Assembly (NCBI GenBank): GCA_021648365.1
Contig: JAKISY010000001.1
Span: 124,001 to 188,000, forward strand
Source of the DNA: Verrucomicrobiales bacterium
GTDB taxonomy: Bacteria; Verrucomicrobiota; Verrucomicrobiia; Verrucomicrobiales; DEV007
DNA length: 64,000 nucleotides
Direction: 5' to 3'
Shown one piece after another: positions 1 to 6,920 of this stretch. Both the position numbers and the translations under genes were made by a program. Each line of letters begins with the position of its first letter. The stretch's first letter is position 1. The notes below the pieces were generated by a model that ran no database searches, had not been told where the DNA came from, and saw nothing but the letters and a program-made list of their open reading frames with translations.

Positions 1-18
1 AATCAGCGAATTTTTAAA

Positions 19-831
19 ATGATGTGGCCTGCTAGTGAAAAATTAATGGAAGATTATAAGACTTCCGAAAAAAGTGCCTCTTGGTTGGCAAAACTTTTTC
101 CTAGCTTGGTCTATTATCCGCGCGCGTTTTTTGTGGTTTTGAATGCTGCTAGAATGGCGGAAAAAGGTCTTTATGATCGTGCTGCCTGGGCGAGTAGCAG
201 TCGTGGGATCACTCGTGCCTTGGAGGGATCTGGGGTGCAGATGACGATCAAAAATGTGGCTGTGCTCAAGAAGCTCGATTCCCCTTGTGTGTTTGTTGGC
301 AACCACATGAGTACTTTGGAAACTTTTGTTTTGCCTGCGATCATTCAGCCACATCTGGATGTGACGTTTGTGATCAAACAGAGTTTGATTGAATACCCTG
401 TGTTCAAACATGTGATGCAGTCCTGTGATCCGGTGGTGGTGAATTATTCTAGCCCGAGAGAGGATCTGAAAACGATGCTCACAGGTGGCGTGGAGCGCTT
501 GCAAAAGGGCGTATCGATGGTGGTTTTCCCGCAGGGAAAACGCACCACGGGTTTCGATCAGGAAAAGTTCAACTCGATTGCGGTTAAGATCGCCAAACGG
601 GCGGGGGTGCCGGTGGTGCCAGTTGCTTTGCGCACCGATGCGTGGGGTTCGGACGGGTGGAAGGTGCGGGATTTTGGAAAAATTCGTCCTCAGTGTCCTG
701 TGCATTTTGAATTTGGTGAACCGATGCAGATCGAGGGCAATGGGCGTGACAATCAAGCTGAGCTGGCAGAATTCATTGGTTCGAGGTATCGTAAGTGGAC
801 AGAAGATTCACCGATTCCGCAGCAATGGTAG
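19..831 (+). CDS. 1-acyl-sn-glycerol-3-phosphate acyltransferase family protein
   Basis: This protein of 270 residues belongs to the PlsC/LPLAT family, which transfers an acyl chain to a glycerophosphate or related acceptor at the inner membrane during phospholipid synthesis. The catalytic block NHMSTLE lies at residues 95-101. It is an HX4E form of the usual HX4D motif. The substrate-phosphate block FPQGKRT (residues 170-176) replaces the common FPEGTRS. A hydrophobic stretch near residues 28-45 could tie it to the membrane. Two ATG codons stand in tandem at 19 and 22, and a third in-frame ATG is at 46, so the start is uncertain by a few codons. lipA follows 36 bases later on the same strand. 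The exact acceptor cannot be read from sequence. Confidence 0.8.
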   Translation: MMWPASEKLMEDYKTSEKSASWLAKLFPSLVYYPRAFFVVLNAARMAEKGLYDRAAWASSSRGITRALEGSGVQMTIKNVAVLKKLDSPCVFVGNHMSTLETFVLPAIIQPHLDVTFVIKQSLIEYPVFKHVMQSCDPVVVNYSSPREDLKTMLTGGVERLQKGVSMVVFPQGKRTTGFDQEKFNSIAVKIAKRAGVPVVPVALRTDAWGSDGWKVRDFGKIRPQCPVHFEFGEPMQIEGNGRDNQAELAEFIGSRYRKWTEDSPIPQQW

Positions 832-837
832 GGGTGA

Positions 838-865
838 GAATTAGGAATTTGGAATTAAGAATTAG
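838..865. repeat. Four tandem 7-bp units (GAATTAG type)
   Basis: GAATTAG, GAATTTG, GAATTAA and GAATTAG follow each other without gaps between the acyltransferase stop and the lipA start. A similar array of four heptamers lies before obgE at 28987-29014. Confidence 0.7.
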
Positions 866-867
866 GT

Positions 868-1761
868 ATGGATACTTTGCTTAGAAAAAAAGAGCGTAAA
901 CCTGAATGGTTGCGGGTGAACTTGCCGAGTGATCCTAAGTTTTGGTCCACCAAAGCGATGGTCTCGGATTTGAAATTGGTCACGGTGTGCGAAGAAGCGC
1001 AGTGCCCCAATCGTTGGGAGTGCTGGCAGCAGGGTACGGCGACTTTCATGATCGCGGGTGATCGCTGCACTCGTGCCTGTGGATTCTGTGCGGTCAAAAC
1101 GGCCAAACCTTTTGCGTTGGAGGCGGATGAGCCTGAGCGCGTGGCGGAGGCTTGCCATCGACTGGGTTTGAAGCATGTGGTGATCACCGCAGTGGCTAGA
1201 GATGATCTCGCCGATGGCGGGGCGCAGCATTTTGCCAATACGATTCGTGCGGTGAGGGCGAAAGATGACTCAGTGGTGATCGAGGTATTGGTGCCAGATT
1301 TTAATTTGAAAAATGACGCTATTTTAGCCGTCATGGAGGCTGCTCCCGAGGTGTTCAATCACAATTTGGAGACGGTGAAGCGTCTGACAAGTTTGGTGAG
1401 ATCGAGAGCGAAGTATGAGCGATCACTGGAGGTGCTCAAGCAGGCCAAACAGATGGCTGAATCTTTGGGTAATAAGACCACCAGCAAAAGTGGCTTGATG
1501 TTGGGATTGGGGGAAAGTGTCGATGAGGTATTGGTAGCGATGGACGATTTGCGAGCGCATGGAGTGGAGGTGCTGACGATGGGGCAGTATCTGCAACCTT
1601 CAAAAAACCATTTACCAGTGGTGGAATACATTCATCCTGATGTTTTCGCGCAGTTAAAAGAAGAGGCTTTGCAGCGAGGCTTCATCCATGTTTCTTCAGG
1701 GCCTTTGGTGCGTAGCTCTTATCACGCTGGTGATTTTAGTCCTGATCACCAAGGTTCTTGA
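868..1761 (+). CDS. lipA: Lipoyl synthase
   Basis: LipA is a radical SAM enzyme that inserts two sulfur atoms into the octanoyl chain on lipoyl-dependent proteins. All cluster ligands are visible. The auxiliary [4Fe-4S] cluster has Cys41, Cys46 and Cys52 (CEEAQCPNRWEC) plus a serine in the C-terminal RSSYHAGD motif near residue 283. The radical SAM cluster has Cys67, Cys71 and Cys74 (CTRACGFC). The length of 297 residues is normal for the family. The ATG at 868 directly follows a heptamer tandem repeat and has no obvious Shine-Dalgarno sequence. lipB and the lipoyl-dependent dehydrogenases are not in this window. Confidence 0.95.
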   Translation: MDTLLRKKERKPEWLRVNLPSDPKFWSTKAMVSDLKLVTVCEEAQCPNRWECWQQGTATFMIAGDRCTRACGFCAVKTAKPFALEADEPERVAEACHRLGLKHVVITAVARDDLADGGAQHFANTIRAVRAKDDSVVIEVLVPDFNLKNDAILAVMEAAPEVFNHNLETVKRLTSLVRSRAKYERSLEVLKQAKQMAESLGNKTTSKSGLMLGLGESVDEVLVAMDDLRAHGVEVLTMGQYLQPSKNHLPVVEYIHPDVFAQLKEEALQRGFIHVSSGPLVRSSYHAGDFSPDHQGS

Positions 1762-1801
1762 AACTTGCGAGATAGGCGGATATGAGTGAGACTGGGCGGG
1801 T

Positions 1802-1997
1802 ATGAAAATCAGCCCTATTTTACTGCTCGCAATCACTTTTTTCCTACTGCCTGCTCTCGGTCAAGCGTTGCCAAAAAAAAGGGGCTGAGTCAGTCAAGTT
1901 GCAACAAGCTTGGCAGCACAAGTATCTGACTGCAGATCTTACTGACGATCATGTGATCGCCGCGTGTTCTTTTGATGCGGTGCAACCTAAAGGCTGA
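1802..1997 (+). pseudogene. Small exported protein broken by a frameshift in an A8 run
   Basis: An ATG at 1802 opens a typical signal peptide (MKISPILLLAITFFLLPALG) followed by QALPKK. The frame then stops at 1886-1888, directly after a run of eight A at 1873-1880. With one A removed, the frame continues through GAESVKLQQAW and DDHVIAACSFDAVQPKG to a TGA at 1995-1997, giving about 64 residues. The tail looks like the first residues of a larger secreted protein, perhaps one with a lectin-like (LamG) start, but I do not recognise the family. The likeliest reading is a decayed gene remnant. A homopolymer sequencing error or slippage in the A8 run are alternatives. Confidence 0.45.
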
Positions 1998-2047
1998 AAT
2001 TACGTTATACAAGGAGTCGCCGATAGATGACAGCCTTTTCGCAAACG

Positions 2048-2947
2048 CTATTTTTTCTTTTTACTTTTTATAGGCTTGGCTTTGATTGCGCCTAGCGGTG
2101 TGGCGTAAACCCCCAACAAATTGCCGACAAAGCGCTCTCGTCCACCCGAAGGGTAGTTGAGCAAGCGGTAGCCTCCTTTGCCGTTATCCATCACCAAAGT
2201 AGAGGATCCTCCGCCATCGAGATTGCAGCCTTGCCATGCGCCAAAGCGTATCAGCCACAATGCAGTGTGGTAGAGGTTGGCTCCTTTACTACGAAAGAGG
2301 CTACGACCGTCAATCACGACAAAGATCAAATAACGCCCATCTTTTGAAAACCCTGCCGCCGTGCGAGGTTCTTTTTTTTGATTCGGCTTACGGGTAGGTT
2401 TGCCTTCATTCAGCAGGGTGTTGCCAGTCACCGCAAACTGCAATGAACCAACTTTGGGGGGTGGGCGATTGACGAAAAAAGGACGGTTATTTTTTGATAC
2501 AGCGATACCTACAGGTCGCGTGTCTGACCATGGAGAAACCAGCTCGCCTTGAGCCACTGCTAGTCCCGACAGGTCTTTGGCCTCGCCTGCAGGTCCAAAA
2601 CAGCAGGGATCAAAAAACGAAGTGTTCACTACTACTTGTAGCTGGTGTTTTTTTAGAAAGCCGCCAGCTGTGGCAGAGTCGGTTTCTTTAGCCGCCGCTC
2701 CGTTGCCCGGAGTGGCAAAAAAGCGGATACCCGGTTCACGCAGGTCGATCCTCACAGCGACACATTTTTGCAAATCTCGGTCATTGGTCAACATGCCACG
2801 AGCGATCTCGATGCCTTTGAAAATAGGCAACCATTGTGGTGCTGTATCGCCATCCAACAGGATCGGCTTCTGGGCCTGGAGAGGCAGACAAAACAGAGTG
2901 CTTATCAAAACCAAACAAAGACTGTAGAGTTGCTGTTTGGACATCAT
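2048..2947 (-). CDS. Exported phosphodiester glycosidase (NAGPA/DUF2233) family protein
   Basis: This 299-residue protein starts with a signal peptide (about residues 1-25, ending LPLQAQ). It carries the NAGPA/DUF2233 hallmarks: RTAAGF and FVVIDGR around residues 195-215 and the glycine-rich block NLDGGGSST at 242-250. In mammals this fold removes GlcNAc from mannose-6-phosphate. Bacterial members act on envelope or exopolysaccharide phosphodiesters, but the substrate here is unknown. The tail is strongly basic (KAKPIKSKKKK). It is the last of three minus-strand genes with a thioredoxin-like protein and a D-Ala-D-Ala carboxypeptidase. The gap to its upstream neighbour is short, which suggests co-transcription. 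Confidence 0.8.
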   Translation of the reverse strand: MMSKQQLYSLCLVLISTLFCLPLQAQKPILLDGDTAPQWLPIFKGIEIARGMLTNDRDLQKCVAVRIDLREPGIRFFATPGNGAAAKETDSATAGGFLKKHQLQVVVNTSFFDPCCFGPAGEAKDLSGLAVAQGELVSPWSDTRPVGIAVSKNNRPFFVNRPPPKVGSLQFAVTGNTLLNEGKPTRKPNQKKEPRTAAGFSKDGRYLIFVVIDGRSLFRSKGANLYHTALWLIRFGAWQGCNLDGGGSSTLVMDNGKGGYRLLNYPSGGRERFVGNLLGVYATPLGAIKAKPIKSKKKK

Positions 2948-2970
2948 CTTGCTAGTGCAAAAGGCTTAGC

Positions 2971-3816
2971 TTAGTCTGATACTCTTTTGTCATGAGTGAG
3001 AGAAGATTTGATGCGTCCAGTAGCAGTGCGTTCGCCGTCGGTGAACCAAACCGCCATGTCCTGTTTCACTGCAAAGGCTCCACGAGGCTTGCCATCTACA
3101 AAACTTTCAGAGATCACTTTGCCCGACCGATCGACTAAGACCAAGCTAGGCGTGCCGCTAGGTGCGTATTTTTGGATCAGCTTTTCACGATTGGAATTAG
3201 CATAATCCACTGCAGGCCAAGGCATATTCATCTCCTTCATATAGCCCTTCATGTCAGACTTACTATTGTCGCGACTCACAAAGATGATTTCAAACTTAGG
3301 ATTGGCGAAAGCTATATTGTTTTTGTAATATTTGGCAAGTTGAGGGGTGAAACGTTTGCAAGGTCCGCACCATCCAGCAGCGAAATAAAAAGCGAAATAC
3401 TGCGGAGATTCTGCCACATCGTATGATTTAAAGCTTGATCCTTGCAAGCTCACCAGTTTAGACATGAGGTTGGCAAAAGCAAAATTGGAACCACTCTGCG
3501 GAGGAACGGGCGCACTGCTAGGGATCTTGGATGGCATGACGTTATTATTCCCGCCGCTTGTTTGCCTTTTGCCTTGGCTTCTGACAAACATCTGGTCGTG
3601 TTTGGAAAGGCGAGCTAAGGGGAGCTTGTATTCTCGACCTGTTCTATCCATTTTGAACACAGCTACCTGCTGAGTGCCGGTAGTCTCCAGCTTGATAAAA
3701 GACGCATCGATCGGAACTCCGGTGAGAGTTTTGAAAGTGCGAGCAGATAGAGAGCTGTTTGCCACGCAGGAAAAAAACAGCACTAAAGATAGAGAAATCC
3801 AAGGTTTAATACACAT
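2971..3816 (-). CDS. Exported thioredoxin-like protein with N-terminal SHD1-like module
   Basis: I chose the ATG at 3816 because it opens a good signal peptide (MCIKPWISLSLVLFF). A longer frame exists only from a TTG. The 281-residue product has an SHD1-like beta module at about residues 26-79 (TFKTLTG through YKLPLARLSKHDQ). A Ser/Pro-rich linker follows, then a thioredoxin fold with AAGWCGPCKRF and redox cysteines at 150 and 153, of the tryparedoxin/nucleoredoxin type. It probably acts as a disulfide reductase outside the cytoplasmic membrane. Related SHD1-like modules occur in the proteins at 14962 and 49414. Confidence 0.8.
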   Translation of the reverse strand: MCIKPWISLSLVLFFSCVANSSLSARTFKTLTGVPIDASFIKLETTGTQQVAVFKMDRTGREYKLPLARLSKHDQMFVRSQGKRQTSGGNNNVMPSKIPSSAPVPPQSGSNFAFANLMSKLVSLQGSSFKSYDVAESPQYFAFYFAAGWCGPCKRFTPQLAKYYKNNIAFANPKFEIIFVSRDNSKSDMKGYMKEMNMPWPAVDYANSNREKLIQKYAPSGTPSLVLVDRSGKVISESFVDGKPRGAFAVKQDMAVWFTDGERTATGRIKSSLTHDKRVSD

Positions 3817-3964
3817 GCCGTTGAATATAGACAAACTGATAGCAAGAGGTCAAGCTTATCTGTGCACTGGATCATTGAATGCCCAGGAATTGGTCCATTC
3901 TCTGCACCACTTCCTTCAAGCGACGCAGGTCGCCGCCGCGTAATTCAGCTGTAGAGGATTGAGC

Positions 3965-5116
3965 TTAAGACTGAATCTCAAGGTTCAGCGCCCACTCTAA
4001 TAAACTGTGGGAGCTTTTCCAAATAGTAGCACTAGAACTGCCAATGATGATCACAATACGATCCTGACCATCTTTATGCGCACTGGAGATCAAACACTTA
4101 CCACTAGCACGCGTGTAACCCGTTTTCATGCCATTGCATAGAGGGTAGGAGCGCAAAACGCGGTTGGTATTGATCAAAGTGCGTTTCTTTCCGTCGCTGA
4201 AATGGAAATCGCAGCTTTTGATTTTGACCATATCGCGAATCACAGGTTCTTGGTAAGCTTCAAAAGCGAGCAGCGCCATATCGTGAGCAGTAGAGTATTG
4301 GCGCTTGTCTGGTAGCCCGTGAGGGTTAGTGAAATGAGAATTGCTCATACCGAGCAGTAGTGCGTAGGCATTCATTTGCTCACTGAAGGCCTCGACGCTA
4401 CCCGCCTGGTCAATCGCAAGGCATTCGGCGATATCATTGCCACTACGCACCAACAGACCTTTCAGCAGTTCTCGTCGGGTGTAATGTTGCCCTGGCTTGA
4501 TCCCAATCACTGTCGGTTCGACTTTAGCGATCTCTGGAGTGACCAGCACTTTTTTGTCCAAGTCTCCATTGCGGATCACGATCAGGGCGGTCAGAAGTTT
4601 TTGAGTGCTGGCAACGGGCGTTTTTTTGTCAGCGTTTTTCAAATGATAAAACTGCCCCGTTTTACCATCGATGATTGCCACGTATTTGCCTTTCACACTT
4701 GGAGTTTTAGGTCCATTCCAAGCGTGGGGTGGGGGAAGCTTTTCTCGTCGCTTGATCAAATTTTCCCGCGACTCGATGATCGTTTCGCGTTCCAACAAAG
4801 CTTGCTCACGATCGCTCAGCGCTTTTTCTCGTTCGGCAAGAGCTTTTTCTCGCTTGAGCACTGCCTGAGTTCGCGCTGACAAATTGTCCGCGATGCGCTC
4901 AAGCATATTTTTTTTCTCCCTTTGCGGATCAGGAGCATCGTCTATAAGCACAGGGGGGAGTGATGCCGGACGGGGGCTGGCAGGCAAATCGATCGGAGCC
5001 TTTTTGACCGGCACACTATTCTTTATCTTGATTTGAGCCCCAGCAGGCGATGAAGCGACGCTTACCCACAGGCATATTAGAAAAAAGAATCGCCTCACTG
5101 TTGTATCAATCATCAT
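3965..5116 (-). CDS. D-alanyl-D-alanine carboxypeptidase (peptidase S11) with coiled-coil N-domain
   Basis: The product is an exported serine DD-peptidase that trims peptidoglycan stem peptides. The three penicillin-binding motifs are intact: STQK with Ser170 and Lys173, SGN at 225-227, and KTG at 331-333. A signal peptide (about residues 1-28) precedes a long Glu/Arg/Lys-rich coiled coil at about 65-128. That insertion is unusual for the family and may position the enzyme or make it oligomeric. I chose the tandem ATG at 5116/5113 over a TTG at 5155 because of the signal peptide. The reading frame stays open for 30 sense codons after the TAA stop (down to 3872) and could encode a lost C-terminal helix. 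Confidence 0.88.
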   Translation of the reverse strand: MMIDTTVRRFFFLICLWVSVASSPAGAQIKIKNSVPVKKAPIDLPASPRPASLPPVLIDDAPDPQREKKNMLERIADNLSARTQAVLKREKALAEREKALSDREQALLERETIIESRENLIKRREKLPPPHAWNGPKTPSVKGKYVAIIDGKTGQFYHLKNADKKTPVASTQKLLTALIVIRNGDLDKKVLVTPEIAKVEPTVIGIKPGQHYTRRELLKGLLVRSGNDIAECLAIDQAGSVEAFSEQMNAYALLLGMSNSHFTNPHGLPDKRQYSTAHDMALLAFEAYQEPVIRDMVKIKSCDFHFSDGKKRTLINTNRVLRSYPLCNGMKTGYTRASGKCLISSAHKDGQDRIVIIIGSSSATIWKSSHSLLEWALNLEIQS

Positions 5117-5336
5117 AAAATTAAAAGCAGTCGCTTTTTTGCAGATCCCACACAAAGCGACATGCGAACATAGACGAAGTTCTGCTTTGCGTCATCTCAA
5201 GAATTTACTGCATGTGAAGGATGGGAAAATATTCTGGGCTTTCTGTGAGTTAAGATGTGTTTTATCGAAGCTGAAGGTATTGTCGGCACACACTTTGCGG
5301 GTGGTTTCCATGTAGCAGAGTTTTAAAAGATCAAAC

Positions 5337-5366
5337 TTGAGAGAGAGCTTGACCTGATTGTATAAG
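5337..5366 (+). promoter_or_regulatory. Possible sigma-70-like promoter for the oxidoreductase at 5388
   Basis: TTGAGA at 5337-5342 and TATAAG at 5361-5366 are separated by 18 bases, and the -10 box lies 21 bases before the ATG. The match is reasonable, but the promoter consensus of this organism is unknown. Confidence 0.3.
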
Positions 5367-5387
5367 TGTCGCTAGATTGTTCTTCTT

Positions 5388-6752
5388 ATGGACTCACAAA
5401 AATCCCTTTCATCATCGAGCTCTTCTCGTAGGCGTTTTCTTCAGGCTGGAGTTTCTATCGGAACAGCTTCGCTGGGCTTTCCAGCTATTGTTTCCTGTCA
5501 GTCTCCTAATTCCAAATTGAACATTGCGGTGATCGGTGTGGGCGGTCGCGGTGGCAGTAATCTGAAAAAAGTAAGCGAGGAAAATATCGTGGCGTTGTGC
5601 GATGTGAACGCGGTGAACCTCGGCAAAGCCAAAGCTCAACATTCTAAAGCTAAAACCTTTAAGGATTTTCGTTCCCTCTATGATAATCTCAAAGAAGGTG
5701 AGTTTGATGCGGTGGTGGTCAGCACTACGGAGCACACCCACGCTTTTGCAACTTTGCCCGCCTTGCAACAAAAGAAGCATGTCTATTGTGAAAAGCCTAT
5801 CACTCGCGATGTGCATGAAGCTCGCATCATCACCAAAGCGGCAGCCGATGCTGGAGTGGCGACGCAGATGGGAACCCAAATTCACGCTGGAGAGAATTAC
5901 CGTCGGGTGGTGGAGTTGGTGCAATCCGGAGCGATTGGTAAGGTGACTGAGGCTCATGTGTGGGTATCTCGCGCTTGGGGCTGGCAGTCGCCTGAAGATG
6001 CGAAGAAGAACAAGGATATCGTTTCGACTCAGGAGCGACCGAAAGAAGTGATGACTCCGCCAGATACTTTGGATTGGGATCTGTGGGTGGGACCCGCACC
6101 GTTTCGTCCTTATAATGATGTTTATTTCCCTGGACCCAAGTGGTACCGATGGTGGGATTTTGGCAATGGCACGATGTCGGACTTGGGCAGTCACCGCAAC
6201 GATTTACCTTTTTGGGCCTTGAACCTGGACGCACCCCTTTCGATTGAAGCGGGTGGTCCTCCTGCCCATGCTGAAATCGCTCCCGCCTCGATGTGGGCAA
6301 AATATGAATACGGGGCTCGAGGCAACATGGAGCCTGTGTCTTTGACATGGCATCAAGGTTCGGAAAAACCCAAAATCTGGCATGAAAAAGGCATTCCGCA
6401 ATGGGGCGATGGAGTGCTGTTCATTGGAGATAAAGGGATGATTCTAGCAGATTACAGCAAACACTTATTGCTGCCCGAGGTGGATTTCAAAGATTTCGAA
6501 TACCCGCCGCAGACGATCGCCAAATCACCTGGGCATCACGCAGAGTGGATTTTGGCGTGCAAAACAGGCTCACCCACGGGATCGCCGTTTTCTTATGCAG
6601 GACCACTGACAGAAGCTAACCACCTTGGTAATGTAGCTTTCCGTGCTGGTAAAAAACTCGAATGGGATGCGAAGAACATGAAGTTCCCGAATGCTCCAGA
6701 TGCAGAGAAGTATTTGGGTAGGGAGTATCGCAAGGGGTGGGTTTTGAGTTAA
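5388..6752 (+). CDS. Tat-exported Gfo/Idh/MocA family oxidoreductase
   Basis: This 454-residue protein is an NAD(P)-dependent sugar or polyol dehydrogenase by family. A twin-arginine signal (SRRRFLQAG, about residues 13-21) is followed by a hydrophobic segment. A cysteine at 37 could serve as a lipobox. The Rossmann fold shows GVGGRGG at about 50-56, and the catalytic-lysine motif CEKP is at 134-137. Tat export implies folding with its cofactor before transport. The next gene encodes an exported propeller-cytochrome protein, so the pair may share a periplasmic oxidation pathway (inference). Three more family members lie at 44753, 50051 and 53098. The substrate cannot be deduced. Confidence 0.87.
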   Translation: MDSQKSLSSSSSSRRRFLQAGVSIGTASLGFPAIVSCQSPNSKLNIAVIGVGGRGGSNLKKVSEENIVALCDVNAVNLGKAKAQHSKAKTFKDFRSLYDNLKEGEFDAVVVSTTEHTHAFATLPALQQKKHVYCEKPITRDVHEARIITKAAADAGVATQMGTQIHAGENYRRVVELVQSGAIGKVTEAHVWVSRAWGWQSPEDAKKNKDIVSTQERPKEVMTPPDTLDWDLWVGPAPFRPYNDVYFPGPKWYRWWDFGNGTMSDLGSHRNDLPFWALNLDAPLSIEAGGPPAHAEIAPASMWAKYEYGARGNMEPVSLTWHQGSEKPKIWHEKGIPQWGDGVLFIGDKGMILADYSKHLLLPEVDFKDFEYPPQTIAKSPGHHAEWILACKTGSPTGSPFSYAGPLTEANHLGNVAFRAGKKLEWDAKNMKFPNAPDAEKYLGREYRKGWVLS

Positions 6753-6784
6753 GTTGCTGCGGTTTTTTTCAAATTGAAGAATCA

Positions 6785-6875
6785 AACCACTGATGTCACT
6801 GATAACACTGATAGGAAAGAAGGATTGAAGTGAAAAATAATATTTATCAGTGTTTATCAGTGCAGATCAGTGGTT
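6785..6875. repeat. CACTGAT palindromic repeat, terminator-like
   Basis: Three CACTGAT units at 6788-6812 (9-bp period) face three ATCAGTG units at 6845-6873. The outer ends read AACCACTGAT and ATCAGTGGTT, so the RNA would fold into one long hairpin. A run of eight T follows at 6881-6888, so it may end transcription of the oxidoreductase gene. A degenerate second copy lies at 9463-9515. Confidence 0.7.
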
Positions 6876-6920
6876 AAATATTTTTTTTGTCTTGTAATGT
6901 AAATTGCACCTGTTGTCTTT

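Noticed and set aside
5192..5311. A 39-codon minus-strand open frame upstream of the carboxypeptidase
   Set aside because: No signal, domain or ribosome-binding site is visible, and the length is expected by chance.
5412..6194. A 260-codon open frame opposite the oxidoreductase at 5388
   Set aside because: Its translation is low in motifs and rich in His, Arg and Ser, typical of shadow frames. The plus-strand frame has Tat, Rossmann and EKP motifs.
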